A DNA stretch of 64,000 bases from CALODL01 sp942492115 (GTDB lineage: Bacteria; Planctomycetota; Phycisphaerae; UBA1845; CAIVHJ01), in the NCBI GenBank assembly GCA_942492115.1, contig CALODL010000024.1:186001-250000 (forward strand), in the 5' to 3' direction. This document shows, in pieces, positions 52,069-61,482 of this stretch. Position 1 is the stretch's first letter. Each line of letters opens with the position of its first letter. Below the pieces are notes generated by a model, which saw only the letters and a list, made by a program, of their open reading frames with translations, was not told where the DNA came from and made no database searches. A program made the translations under genes and the position numbers.

Positions 52069-52119
52069 ACCCTGAGGAGGATGACGTGAGGTGCACTGTT
52101 GTGAGATCCTCCTCAGGGT
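52069..52119. repeat. Perfect 14-bp inverted repeat with 23-nt loop
   Basis: ACCCTGAGGAGGAT (52069-52082) is exactly complementary to ATCCTCCTCAGGGT (52106-52119). The loop is not T-rich and no T-run follows, so it is not an ordinary terminator. A structured RNA, a protein-binding cruciform or a mobile-element relic are all possible. Confidence 0.75.
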
Positions 52120-52136
52120 CGCTCGTTTGACGAGCG
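52120..52136. repeat. Perfect 6-bp hairpin adjoining the 14-bp inverted repeat
   Basis: CGCTCG-TTTGA-CGAGCG follows the large inverted repeat without a gap, giving two consecutive stem-loops. This tandem arrangement is unusual for chance and suggests a transcribed structured element. Confidence 0.5.
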
Positions 52137-52238
52137 CCAGTCCAACTGCTTGCGCGACTTCCATGGGTGTCACGCGCGCCAAGCTCTGTCTGACAACTGC
52201 ACATGCCGCGATCGACTGCGACGCATGAGCGCGCCCAC

Positions 52239-52258
52239 GCGTAGTCTTCAGACGGCGC
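52239..52258 (-). repeat. 20-nt pseudo-palindrome directly after a stop codon (copy 1)
   Basis: Read on the minus strand, the element is GCGCCGTCTGAAGACTACGC, starting right after the TAG of the zinc-ribbon gene. It has the form GCG-NN-GTCT-GA-AGAC-NN-CGC. A copy differing at two positions follows the K-like pseudopilin gene at 53064-53083. Confidence 0.55.
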
Positions 52259-52825
52259 CTAGTGCGTCAAAGCGTCTTCTTTGTGTGGCTGCCCTGCCAG
52301 CACCCCTTCCAACGTAAACTCCGCTCCGCATTCCGGACAGCGCAGTTCGCGCAGCCCCGTCAAATTGTAACCGCAGACGGGACAACTCAACGTATCCACG
52401 CCCAGCGTTGCCACACGCTCACGCCGTTCACCGGCATTCTCGCGCCATACGAGCACGGTCAGAAACAGCCATACCAGGGGAACGCCGCCGCCCGTCAGCA
52501 TCAGGATGCCCACCCAGTCCGGCCCGTTGTTGCCGAATCCGAAAGTGTACTCCAGAAACACCGATACCAGGCCCCCGGCAGCCAGTGCCGCAACGGCTGA
52601 CAGCAGGGTCAGCAGAGCGCGTCCCGCCGTCCAGCGCACGACGTCGCGCCACAATAGAATCCAATAGATCGCAATGAACGCGTACACGAAACCCCAGGTC
52701 ACGAGCACCATGGGTACCGATGGACCGCTGTTGGGCGTCAGAATCAGAAACGTCAAAATGACCAGCGCCGCACTCAGTGGCAGCAATAACATGGACAACA
52801 GCAGCCTGGCAACGAGGGAACTCAT
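52259..52825 (-). CDS. Four-helix membrane protein with C-terminal zinc ribbon
   Basis: From ATG 52825 the 188-residue protein has four hydrophobic segments (VARLLLSMLLLPLSAALVIL, VLVTWGFVYAFIAIYWILLW, ALLTLLSAVAALAAGGLVSV, VGILMLTGGGVPLVWLFLTV) and ends in a C4 zinc ribbon, SCPVCGYNLTGLRELRCPECG. This CPVCGYNLTGL-type ribbon is common in uncharacterised planctomycete membrane proteins. The frame is open to 53023, but the extension is Arg-rich and lacks the helical character of the rest, so the internal Met is preferred. Function unknown. Confidence 0.8.
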   Translation of the reverse strand: MSSLVARLLLSMLLLPLSAALVILTFLILTPNSGPSVPMVLVTWGFVYAFIAIYWILLWRDVVRWTAGRALLTLLSAVAALAAGGLVSVFLEYTFGFGNNGPDWVGILMLTGGGVPLVWLFLTVLVWRENAGERRERVATLGVDTLSCPVCGYNLTGLRELRCPECGAEFTLEGVLAGQPHKEDALTH

Positions 52826-53063
52826 GGTGTCGACGCATCCTAACGGGAGCGGGTCGGGGTTGTCTATTTGGACTACGGTTGGAGAGACTGGCCGGTTCAG
52901 TCCCTGCAAGCGCACCCGATCGTTGGTTTCCAGGCTTCTGGATGCACGTCCAGAACGGACAGGCCTCAGTGAGACGCGCCAAGAAAAAAGCCGCCCCGAA
53001 TAGCTGTGATTCGGAGCGGCCAAGAATCTGATCCGATAGCCGAGCTGGGCGCAGTCTGAGCTG

Positions 53064-53083
53064 GCGGAGTCTTCAGACAGCGC
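53064..53083 (-). repeat. 20-nt pseudo-palindrome overlapping a stop codon (copy 2)
   Basis: On the minus strand the element is GCGCTGTCTGAAGACTCCGC; its first G is the last base of the TAG of the K-like gene. It matches copy 1 at 18 of 20 positions and keeps the same stem halves. Confidence 0.55.
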
Positions 53084-56000
53084 TAATTCGGGCTGGTCGG
53101 CAGGTAGGGCTCGCGGACGCTGTAGGTGATCGTCGGACGCAAGTTGGTATTCCTGGGATCAAGCAGCAGGTTGCTGCGGTCCATTCCGACCTCGAAACGG
53201 ATGGCCGTCTCGTTCGACTCCGTGACGTCCCCCCCTGTCCGCACGGTCCCGTACAACGTATAGGAGTGACCCTTGACCGTGAGCCACGAATCGTTGAGGG
53301 CCACGAGCGGAGCGATTGCAAACAAGTAATTCGGCGTGTTGGAGAATTCACGGTTCTGTCCATTGTCCATATCGAACAACGCGCTGTACGACGCTGGCAC
53401 ACCGGAGCCGTTTCCGCGCACATTCGCCAGTTCGCCGACGGTCAGGAAACCCGCCAGATTGCGTTGGTTGACCTTCTCCCACCCGGGCGTCGCATCGGCA
53501 TTGCCATTGGCGCGGGCCCGGAAACTCCGGGGATCTTTGAACCCACCGGACAGGTCGTAACCTTGCAATGGATCGAAGCTGTAGTTCGCTGCCGTCACGA
53601 GGCTGGACGGGTGGTCTTCGATCGCGCGCATCTCGCGATAGGCCGTCATGGCCCGCGCCCGGTCACGTCCGAGCTGTTCGACGAACGGGTACGGCGCCGC
53701 CAGGTCCGCCACGGGACCGGTGGTTACGGGTGTCAGGGCCCGACGTGTGTCGGGGAAACCATTGGGATAGACCAGATTCTCACCCAGACCCGGTGATCCG
53801 CCGGGAATGAGCATGCGGGCCCATACCACTTCGCCCGGAGCCATGACGTGCGGTGACGTGTCCGCGATATCGAACAGGTGCGGCATGTCGCGGTAGAGCG
53901 GCAGCATCCATGGCGAGAACACGGGCAGACCCTCGAGGACTTTCCATGATGCGGCATTGAGGTTGATCCGGCCCTTCACGATCATGCCGCTGGCTTCGAC
54001 CGTCGGTTGATTGGCCCGCAGAAAGCCCACGAATCCGCGGTCCCCGGGAACCCCATCGCCATCCTGGTCTCCGAAAGAGCCGGCACCGCCACTCTGTTCG
54101 GGCTGATTGCCCGGCGGCAACGGCGAGGTCACCAGATAGCTCGTCGGATCGAAGCGGTTCTCGAACGGCAGCGCCGTGAAGTAATCGTAGATCAACTGGC
54201 CCCACGGGACGTTCAGCCGGTCGACACCGTAGAGTCCTGCCGACCCTGCAATGGCCCGTTCGGGATCGATCAGTTGCTGAGCGACCTGCGTGAGGTCGAA
54301 CACGGGCATGTGACCGTTGTCGACGTTGTTCTTGCCCGCACGAAGCTTCTTGGTGAATGCGTCGATCCGATGACTGTCTGACGCGCCTTCAGCATATACC
54401 GGGCAGGCGTAACGCATCAGAAGGAGCATGGAACCGACGTTCGGATAAGACCCCTCGAGCCCCTCGTTGGCCACCGTGGCATGAACCGGGGCCACGTTGG
54501 TAACGATGTCCATGCCGGCCGCATCGACATTGTGGCCCGCGGTAAACTGGATGCCGCCCTGGACGAGCACATGCTCGGGCACGACACAGCGCCAGCCCCC
54601 GTCACTCACCGTATCACGGCGAAACGCGTGTGGGTTTGCCGGCGGCGTCGGCGGATCGAGCTCGAGTTCGTCGATGATGGCGAAGTAGTCGTCGGTCGTG
54701 TTCGGGACGGGCACCTTGCGCAACAACTGGACGTACGCCGGGTAAGTCGTGATATCAGCCAATCGATCGTGCAGCGCTATCGGATCGTCTACGTGGCCAC
54801 CGAAGATCCTGACGAAGCGCTGTGTGGGCGACATCTGGCCGGCCGGATCACCATCCGTAATTCGGATCTCCGAAGTGGGGTTCGCATGATTGTTATCAAG
54901 AACACGAACGTAATAGTCGGTCACCCGGGCCGCGCCCTTACCGTGCGGGAAGAACAGCTTGATCCCCACCTTGGGGTCATCGATGTTCCCCGGATCGGCA
55001 TCGTCGGCAGGGTCCCCCGAGGATCCGAGGTACACCTCGCTGATGAACGGATAGTTCTCGATACCGGCAAACTTCGGCGCTCCGGCAGGGACGACGACCG
55101 GCGTATCGACGGTATCAGCGAAATCGATCAGGTTGGCGGTCAACTGCAGCGCCTGGGCGCCAATCGATGTAGTGTACCGTCCCCGGCAACCAGCAGGATC
55201 CGGGTCTATGTCGCAAGCAGAATCGACATTGGCCAGCAGGGCCAGGAAGTAGGCCCGCACCGTCTCCTGTTCACGCAGGGTCGTGTTGTCGATGTTGCCA
55301 ATCGAGTGCAGCCAGAACTGCATGTTCCCGAAACGCAGGTCACGCGTACCGGATCCATCGGCCGGCACGCCGAAGACGACTGAACCACTCGAATCATCGG
55401 CCGCCAGACGCAGCGGCACCTTGGGCCGCGGCGTGACCATCCCATTGCTGTCCGTGGTCACCTCGATGAACGAGAGGTCGCCGACGGGCATCGGGGGAGG
55501 CCCGGTCACCTGACCGAAATTGGCCAGCGCCACCGGATCATAGCCAGGATACAGATCCAGCGCGGTTGGCTGACCATCCGCGAAATAGGGGTTGCCGTTG
55601 AGATCCAGTATCGTGCTGACATCGAACGGCTGCAGCGCACGGGGGAAGTCCCCCGCCCAGATATCAGCGTATTCACCGTCGTCGTTACCATCATACCCAT
55701 TCAGGTGACCGTCCGGAGCGCTGCGTTGAGCGGCACCACGCCGCAGCAGGTCATCGGTGCTGACGACGGTCAGCAGCCGGCGGATGTCGTAGTTCACGCC
55801 GGTACCGAGGCCGGCGGAATCAGCAGGGTCGTTCCAGCTGAACGGGTCGAACCAGCGTCCGGCCACATCCGTGTCGAAGCGGTTGGGCTGCGGGCCATAG
55901 ACGACCCCTGGTTCGTCGGTGATGGGATACCACTGCACCCCGGTGCCACTCGGCGTCGCGAGCGCCCCGACGATCATCGAATAGAGGCCGCGCGGGTCGG

Positions 56001-57225
56001 TGGAATCGCGATCGGTGATCATGTCCCGACCCAGGCCAATGGTCGTGTCCAGATCACGCGGCGGCAGCAGGTGGCGGCGCCGCAGCCACTGTTCCGTCGA
56101 CGTACCATAGGGCATGTTCTGCATTGAAAACGCCACGGGATCGCCCTGCGGGCCGAGGCCCAGGACGTTGTCGACCAGATTGAGGTGCGAATCGTTGAGG
56201 TTGACCATGCCGCCGTTCTGGATCATGCGCAACGACACGAACAGGTCCTCGTCGCTCTGATCGTCGGGCACATCGTCCCGGTCCTGCAACAGCTGGGACA
56301 CGATGCGGCGGCGCATGAAAGACGGGTAGGCCGTGCCGTCATCGATCTCGTTGTTCCCGCCATGATCGCAGGGCAACGGGGTGAACACGTCGACGCGCCC
56401 CGTCGTAACGGCCGGCGGACCGGCCCAGAACTCGGAGGTCCCCGTCGGGACTGACGACGCGCAGCCGACATCCCCATCCGTCGAAATACCCTGCCCCTCT
56501 TCTCCGGCAAAGCGCGGGATGAAGTCGAATTCGCCCCCGCCCAGACCGGTCAGCGACACGGCTCGGGAATCGACGAGACCGTCGCCGTCACCATCGGTCA
56601 GCGAACCATGGAACAACTGCGTATCATCCGTGCGATCCCATATGTACGTGTCGGTTGACAATGCGGGATCCTTCGCGCGGAGACGCACGGGCCGCCCGCC
56701 AGGCTGCAACGGATACACGATGCCGTTCAGGCCCGAGGTGTCACGCGCGACGTCGGGCATGCCATCGGCCGCCCTGGCAAACTGCGTTTCGCCGAAGTAC
56801 TCCAGGTTGCTCGCGCGATCAGCAAAATACCCCGATGAATACGGGGTCGCGGACGCAACCCACGGGTGCACACCCGGAATCTCTGCAAAATGATCCATGA
56901 CATCCGGGTTCAACGGCATTTCGAATGACGGGCCGGTCGTCGATGTCCACACGTCCTGGCCCGTCGGATTGGGCCAATCCATCGAATAGGGGATACCGTC
57001 GCGGCCGAACAGCGTATCGCGCCGCGCGACCAGGGCATCATCGATGACCGTATCGAGAACCGCACTCAGGTTTCGTTCCTGGAGTTCACCCGACAGGCTG
57101 AGTCGATCCACGCGCATGACGGCCAGGAAACCCATCGAGGTCGCAAACAGTGAGCCGAGGATGAAAATCACGAACAACATGATGTTCGCGCGCCGCCGTG
57201 TGGAGTGGTGTATCTTGTGCTTCAT
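53083..57225 (-). CDS. Very large GspK/PilX-like minor pseudopilin
   Basis: After a basic head (HHSTRRRAN), a single N-terminal hydrophobic helix (IMLFVIFILGSLFATSMGFLA) lacks Glu5, as in GspK. It is followed by about 1340 residues with no further membrane segment. GspK proteins are usually about 330 residues, so this is a roughly fourfold expansion. The soluble part is Asp/Gly/Pro-rich, and contains INLNAASWKVLEGLP near residue 1100, resembling the helix-hairpin-like NINTA motif in the GspK domain. GspK caps the pseudopilus tip. ATG 57225 is used; an ATG at 57246 is the alternative. It is the last gene of the operon. Confidence 0.8.
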   Translation of the reverse strand: MKHKIHHSTRRRANIMLFVIFILGSLFATSMGFLAVMRVDRLSLSGELQERNLSAVLDTVIDDALVARRDTLFGRDGIPYSMDWPNPTGQDVWTSTTGPSFEMPLNPDVMDHFAEIPGVHPWVASATPYSSGYFADRASNLEYFGETQFARAADGMPDVARDTSGLNGIVYPLQPGGRPVRLRAKDPALSTDTYIWDRTDDTQLFHGSLTDGDGDGLVDSRAVSLTGLGGGEFDFIPRFAGEEGQGISTDGDVGCASSVPTGTSEFWAGPPAVTTGRVDVFTPLPCDHGGNNEIDDGTAYPSFMRRRIVSQLLQDRDDVPDDQSDEDLFVSLRMIQNGGMVNLNDSHLNLVDNVLGLGPQGDPVAFSMQNMPYGTSTEQWLRRRHLLPPRDLDTTIGLGRDMITDRDSTDPRGLYSMIVGALATPSGTGVQWYPITDEPGVVYGPQPNRFDTDVAGRWFDPFSWNDPADSAGLGTGVNYDIRRLLTVVSTDDLLRRGAAQRSAPDGHLNGYDGNDDGEYADIWAGDFPRALQPFDVSTILDLNGNPYFADGQPTALDLYPGYDPVALANFGQVTGPPPMPVGDLSFIEVTTDSNGMVTPRPKVPLRLAADDSSGSVVFGVPADGSGTRDLRFGNMQFWLHSIGNIDNTTLREQETVRAYFLALLANVDSACDIDPDPAGCRGRYTTSIGAQALQLTANLIDFADTVDTPVVVPAGAPKFAGIENYPFISEVYLGSSGDPADDADPGNIDDPKVGIKLFFPHGKGAARVTDYYVRVLDNNHANPTSEIRITDGDPAGQMSPTQRFVRIFGGHVDDPIALHDRLADITTYPAYVQLLRKVPVPNTTDDYFAIIDELELDPPTPPANPHAFRRDTVSDGGWRCVVPEHVLVQGGIQFTAGHNVDAAGMDIVTNVAPVHATVANEGLEGSYPNVGSMLLLMRYACPVYAEGASDSHRIDAFTKKLRAGKNNVDNGHMPVFDLTQVAQQLIDPERAIAGSAGLYGVDRLNVPWGQLIYDYFTALPFENRFDPTSYLVTSPLPPGNQPEQSGGAGSFGDQDGDGVPGDRGFVGFLRANQPTVEASGMIVKGRINLNAASWKVLEGLPVFSPWMLPLYRDMPHLFDIADTSPHVMAPGEVVWARMLIPGGSPGLGENLVYPNGFPDTRRALTPVTTGPVADLAAPYPFVEQLGRDRARAMTAYREMRAIEDHPSSLVTAANYSFDPLQGYDLSGGFKDPRSFRARANGNADATPGWEKVNQRNLAGFLTVGELANVRGNGSGVPASYSALFDMDNGQNREFSNTPNYLFAIAPLVALNDSWLTVKGHSYTLYGTVRTGGDVTESNETAIRFEVGMDRSNLLLDPRNTNLRPTITYSVREPYLPTSPN

Positions 57226-57261
57226 GACGCTGGTCTCGTTATGCATGGCTACAAAGGCCTT

Positions 57262-59052
57262 CTATCCGATCTTCTGATTCAGATCGCCCTGGGGTCCGAC
57301 GGGCATGATGAACACATGCCGCACGGGCCGGTCGAAAGAACCATTGTCGTCGTACATGTCAACGGTGATGCGCAGTGCCCGCGGCCACTGCGCCCCGGGC
57401 AGATCCGTGGTTCGAAACAATCCGTCTTCGACGGAGAGGTCCCGGGCATACCACGAGTGTGTGTTCCCCTGAGCGCCCTGCATCGCGGGATCGAGGTCGA
57501 CGACATCCGGCCGGTTCCCGGTATCCCAGTTGAGCGCGAACCGCGGACGGAGATCGTTGTAGGCCTGGAGGAGTTTGGAAGCCGCTGAAAAATCAGGGTG
57601 GTCCCACAACTCTTCACCAGCGGCCGCAGAAGTTGTCCGCACTTTCTGAGCAATGATATTGAACTCGTCCAGATGGGCCGGCCCGATGGGCCCGAGGTTG
57701 GCCTGATTGAACCGGGTCGAGTCCGTGGGCTTGTAGGGATCGATCCATACGATCTCCGGCAGGCCAGACTGGTCGATGCGCACGTCATTGGGCGTCCACT
57801 CGACCTTGAAGGATGCACAATTGGGCACCCAGAATCCCGGCCGACGGTGGGCCCGCGCCACGGGCGGGTTGGGATCGATGAGACTGCGGGCCATCCAGAA
57901 CGCGGGAACGGGACCCCGCGAGTAGCCCGCAGAGCCGGCGCCGACGACCCCGGGGATACCGGCGTCGATCACCAACCAGTCGAGGCTGTCGCCTGGTTGG
58001 GGGGCACCGGTGGGCCGCGGCCCGCCGAAGTACCGCCGGGCGACTTCGTATTCGAATACGAAATCCTGGATCTGCGGCGGCTTGTGGCGCGCCGAGGTGC
58101 GGTTCGGATTGATCCGCTCCACCGGAGAGACGACATCCATGGCGCCGCTGAGGATCCAGTTGAGGTAGTGCACTTCGTACTGCTGAGGAATACCGGGGAC
58201 GCCAGTTTGGTCGAGGTAACCCGCCTCGGCGTTTCCGGCAGGATTCGTCGGGGACAAGACGTGGGCAAAGCGATCACGCCCCTGTGGCAACTCTTCGAGT
58301 GGATCAGGCTGGTTCTTGAGCAGCACGGCACGCCGGACCAGGTACCAGTCCCGCGCGGCCAGCTCTTCGAGCGGACGCGGAAGGACCAGCCAGTCTTCCG
58401 TGGAGTCGTTGTCACACAGCGGAATGGTGGAGTCCGTTCCCGGCTGGCACGCCTGGCTGACGGCCACTCGACTCTTCGAACCATCGAGCGTGCCCTGCTC
58501 GGCGTGGTTGTAGACGAACATCACCGGGCCGTCACTGGTCACATCGGTATTGACGTTGCTCTTGAACCCCGGCATGTTGGCGACGAACATGAGAATGTCG
58601 GCACGAGGCAACTGTGGGACGCTATCGTCCGCCGGGATGGAATCGAAGATGCCGTCGGAGTCGGCATCCAGTGGGTCGGATCCCAGAGTCGGATTCTCGC
58701 GGGTCGGATCGAACGACGAGGCGCCATTGCCCAGACCATCGGCAGGATCGCCGTTGTCAGCGGCCTGCTGTTCAGCAGTCCAGTAGGTCTCGATCGCATT
58801 CCCCTGAATGGCCATGATGCTGCGCCGGGGATCCACTGCGGCCAGTTCGCGCGCCAGACTGTTCTTCAGAGCACGAATGCCGCGATCGATTTCACTCTGC
58901 TGGGTCAACCGCCCGGTGGCCTCGAGCGAGATTTTGAAGACCGTGCCAGCCATGCCCATGAGGATGAGGAGCAGGGCCACGGCCACCAGCATCTCGACGA
59001 GAGTGAATGCCTGACGTCGGGTTGTTTGATTCCGTACGTGTGTCATGATCAC
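57262..59052 (-). CDS. GspJ/PilW-like prepilin-type protein
   Basis: The prepilin signal QTTRRQA-FTLVEMLVAVALLLILMGMAGTVF has Glu5 and an Ala before the cleavage site. The 596-residue length is about three times a normal GspJ. The position between the I/V-like and K/X-like genes is the usual J position. The passenger has low similarity to anything recognisable. A long open frame on the opposite strand is a codon-bias shadow. A gap of 190 bp without clear signals separates it from the upstream I/V-like gene. Confidence 0.82.
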   Translation of the reverse strand: MIMTHVRNQTTRRQAFTLVEMLVAVALLLILMGMAGTVFKISLEATGRLTQQSEIDRGIRALKNSLARELAAVDPRRSIMAIQGNAIETYWTAEQQAADNGDPADGLGNGASSFDPTRENPTLGSDPLDADSDGIFDSIPADDSVPQLPRADILMFVANMPGFKSNVNTDVTSDGPVMFVYNHAEQGTLDGSKSRVAVSQACQPGTDSTIPLCDNDSTEDWLVLPRPLEELAARDWYLVRRAVLLKNQPDPLEELPQGRDRFAHVLSPTNPAGNAEAGYLDQTGVPGIPQQYEVHYLNWILSGAMDVVSPVERINPNRTSARHKPPQIQDFVFEYEVARRYFGGPRPTGAPQPGDSLDWLVIDAGIPGVVGAGSAGYSRGPVPAFWMARSLIDPNPPVARAHRRPGFWVPNCASFKVEWTPNDVRIDQSGLPEIVWIDPYKPTDSTRFNQANLGPIGPAHLDEFNIIAQKVRTTSAAAGEELWDHPDFSAASKLLQAYNDLRPRFALNWDTGNRPDVVDLDPAMQGAQGNTHSWYARDLSVEDGLFRTTDLPGAQWPRALRITVDMYDDNGSFDRPVRHVFIMPVGPQGDLNQKIG

Positions 59053-59242
59053 GAGTCCCGCTGGAACGGTACCGAACTTAAAGGTTCTAATGATAACGAG
59101 TTACGACCTGCGGGGCCCGAGCGTGGTGACCCGCAAGTCTCTGGCCCGCACAACCATTATCGCCCGCGCCAAATGTCCAGACCACACCCATTCGGGCTTG
59201 GAGCAGAAAACGTAATTAACTGAAAATAAAGGATTTAGCGAT

Positions 59243-60541
59243 TCAGGGAACGATCGTTAGAGGTTCGACGCGGATATTGATCACCGGGTTGAACGCCTTG
59301 AAGACGACTTCCTCGCCGGATGAGCGCTCGGTGGGTTGAACAGGGGGTGGGAAAACCCACACGTTACGTACCGTCGTATCTGAACTGAGTGGTGCCAGAT
59401 CGAGATCGGCCGGCAGAATGGACTGGTCGAGGGTCAACCGGGCCGCCGTGGCCTCGGCATTGATGAACTCGCGCTGGGTGACCCGCGCGACGAGACCGTT
59501 GTACTCATCGATGAACCACGCGCCGGGCACGAACATGTCAGCCACGTTGCAGCGATTCGGATCGACGGGCGCGGGCAGGCCCGGCCCGACGTTGGCGATC
59601 GAGGGTACGCCCGTCGCATTCGGCAAGATCTGAATCGGAACACGCCATGCAATCGGAAAACGGACATCGTCGACCGAGCCGAGGGCGAATGGTGCCTCGT
59701 CGGGAGGAAGTGCGGAGCCGCCCTGTCGCGCGTAGCGGTTGCTCGAATCGCCCCGTCGCAGCGTGACGTAGTAGCACAAGAAATGGCGCGCGTCGGCCGG
59801 CGAACGGGGCACACGCAGTATCCGGTGGAAGACGGCCCATGCGATCTTGCGCTCGTCGAGGATTCGACGCCACTGAGAATCCACGTCGACCGAGGGCGCC
59901 AGCGCCGTAGGAATCTGCGGAAACAGTCGATCGCGCAGACCCACGACGGGCACGCCGACCTGCTGCAGGACACCGAATGAACCCGAGTTGGTCTCGATCG
60001 ACAACGGAACACCGACACCGACGCCGGTCAAGGTGTCGATCAGACTCGGCGCCTCGGGTACGAGCAGGCTCCGTTCATCGGAAACGAACTGCGAGTCCTC
60101 ATCGACCGCCCAGTTCTCCATCGACAACGCGTGGACCAGTTGGTTCGAGTCGGCATAGTTGGCATCGCACGGCGCATTGGGAGTGTTCGTGTCGGATGGG
60201 TTGAGAAAATAATCCCCGATGAAACTGTAGCTCGCGGCGAAACACTGCCCCCCGATGTCCGACGCGTTGTCGGGCCCGTCTCCCCCGCCCAGCGGTGAGA
60301 ACGTCGCGTTGCCGAACAGGTCCCGGCCGCCCATGACCCGGGCCTGGGCCTGCATGAAATACTTGGCTGCCTCGGTCGCGCCATCCGCACGCGTCTGAGC
60401 GGCGGTCTCGATCGAACTGTTCCATGCGATGGGCAACACGGCTCCGATCATGAGCAGGCCCAATCCCAGGATGATCGTGCCAATCATCAGCTCGACCAGA
60501 CTGAAGCCACGACGATGGAATGTGTACCGGGGGCCTATCAT
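59243..60541 (-). CDS. GspI/PilV-like prepilin-type protein
   Basis: The prepilin signal is HRRG-FSLVELMIGTIILGLGLLMIGAVLP with a canonical Gly before the cleavage site and Glu5. At 432 residues it is far longer than typical GspI (about 120). The remainder is soluble and cysteine-poor. The start codon shares one base with the stop of the upstream H-like gene (TGATG). Confidence 0.82.
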   Translation of the reverse strand: MIGPRYTFHRRGFSLVELMIGTIILGLGLLMIGAVLPIAWNSSIETAAQTRADGATEAAKYFMQAQARVMGGRDLFGNATFSPLGGGDGPDNASDIGGQCFAASYSFIGDYFLNPSDTNTPNAPCDANYADSNQLVHALSMENWAVDEDSQFVSDERSLLVPEAPSLIDTLTGVGVGVPLSIETNSGSFGVLQQVGVPVVGLRDRLFPQIPTALAPSVDVDSQWRRILDERKIAWAVFHRILRVPRSPADARHFLCYYVTLRRGDSSNRYARQGGSALPPDEAPFALGSVDDVRFPIAWRVPIQILPNATGVPSIANVGPGLPAPVDPNRCNVADMFVPGAWFIDEYNGLVARVTQREFINAEATAARLTLDQSILPADLDLAPLSSDTTVRNVWVFPPPVQPTERSSGEEVVFKAFNPVINIRVEPLTIVP

Positions 60542-61482
60542 CAGTCACTCGCCCTGTCTTTGCTGATGCGGCCCGACCCCTCAATGGTAAAGGAGATGCC
60601 TTCGCGGGCCAGGAACTTCCGATGATCATCGTTGTAGTCGGTGTCGTCGGCCTGCGGCAATGACGTAAAGTCGTCGTTCCGATAGACAATAACGCCCGTC
60701 GTCGGGGCAAACAGAATGGGTTGATCTTCCTCGTTGATCACGCCGTTTTCATAGTCGAGGTTCACTGGCAGATTCGGCGTCCTTTTGACCACGAGTCCCG
60801 TCTTCCATCCGGGCTCCTGAACGGACGGCATGACGCCTTCCGGATCGGTGTCCCAGATCCATGCGCGACGCTGCGTGCTCAGATTGCCGTTCTTGTCGAA
60901 GATGATCACGAAGAAATTGCGGTGGAACTGGGTTCCATCGTCCTGCCAGCCATCGGTGATGTCGTACGGCGGAGCAGGTGCCGGCGTGTCGGGCAACCCC
61001 AGTATGTCGACCAGGCGGACGTCGTTCTTGACCAGCTGCAGCGGAGACCAGTACCGGGCGGATTGCCCAAGCAGTTCGTCGCTGGTCTTGAGTACTTCCG
61101 GCGGAACGACGCGGATAGACTGCGGCAACTTGATGGGATCACTGTCGCGCAAGCGGAACCGCTCCGCGGTGGCTTCTGGGGATTTCAGGTCGAAGGCCGG
61201 CTCGATAGACCGGATACATTGGTTGCCCGTTCTGGGATCGATGTAGAAGAACAGTCCGATTTCCTTGTTCGAACTCATCGCAGCAGACTGCGCTGAACGC
61301 AACAGGCCGGACATTTGATTGACGGCGTTACGGATCTGACCTGACTCCCACACCTCGAATGCAGGAAGGCTCAGCCCGAAAATGACGACCACGACACCGA
61401 CCACGACCAGCATCTCGGTCAAGGTGACGGCTCGCCGCGCGAACATGAGTTGTCGGTTGATCAGTTTCATGGGTCCAATCAC
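60541..61482 (-). CDS. GspH/FimT-like prepilin-type protein
   Basis: The N-terminus has ARRA-VTLTEMLVVVGVVVVIFGLSLPAFE with Glu5, followed by an approximately 270-residue passenger (NQMSGLLRSAQSAAMSSNKEIGLFFYID), which matches the opening of the GspH/FimT fold. The GTG at 61482 overlaps the previous stop, and an ATG at 61470 is a possible alternative. It lies between G-like and I-like genes as in type II secretion operons. Confidence 0.8.
   Translation of the reverse strand: MIGPMKLINRQLMFARRAVTLTEMLVVVGVVVVIFGLSLPAFEVWESGQIRNAVNQMSGLLRSAQSAAMSSNKEIGLFFYIDPRTGNQCIRSIEPAFDLKSPEATAERFRLRDSDPIKLPQSIRVVPPEVLKTSDELLGQSARYWSPLQLVKNDVRLVDILGLPDTPAPAPPYDITDGWQDDGTQFHRNFFVIIFDKNGNLSTQRRAWIWDTDPEGVMPSVQEPGWKTGLVVKRTPNLPVNLDYENGVINEEDQPILFAPTTGVIVYRNDDFTSLPQADDTDYNDDHRKFLAREGISFTIEGSGRISKDRASD

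Larger units (their letters stand above)
51761..52258. other. Gene-free 498-bp stretch with two stem-loops
   Basis: Reading frames here are short and unlike known proteins. The left part (51761-51890) presumably holds the mtnA promoter. The right part carries the 14-bp inverted repeat at 52069-52119, a second hairpin at 52120-52136 and the 3' element of the zinc-ribbon gene at 52239-52258. No tRNA-like fold was seen. Confidence 0.6.

Noticed and set aside
51875..52204. Two overlapping minus-strand frames of about 100 codons in the gene-free stretch
   Set aside because: No family resemblance, no ribosome site, and the large inverted repeat runs through them; treated as non-coding.
52826..53023. 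N-terminal extension of the zinc-ribbon membrane protein
   Set aside because: The 66 extra residues are Arg/Ser/Pro-rich without hydrophobic pattern; the internal Met at 52825 opens the first membrane helix.
54481..55383. A 300-codon plus-strand frame
   Set aside because: It is antisense to the K-like pseudopilin gene and lacks any motif.
57598..59223. A 541-codon plus-strand frame
   Set aside because: It lies opposite the J/W-like gene, which has a clear prepilin signal and operon position; the plus-strand product is Arg/Val/Asp-rich with no domain.
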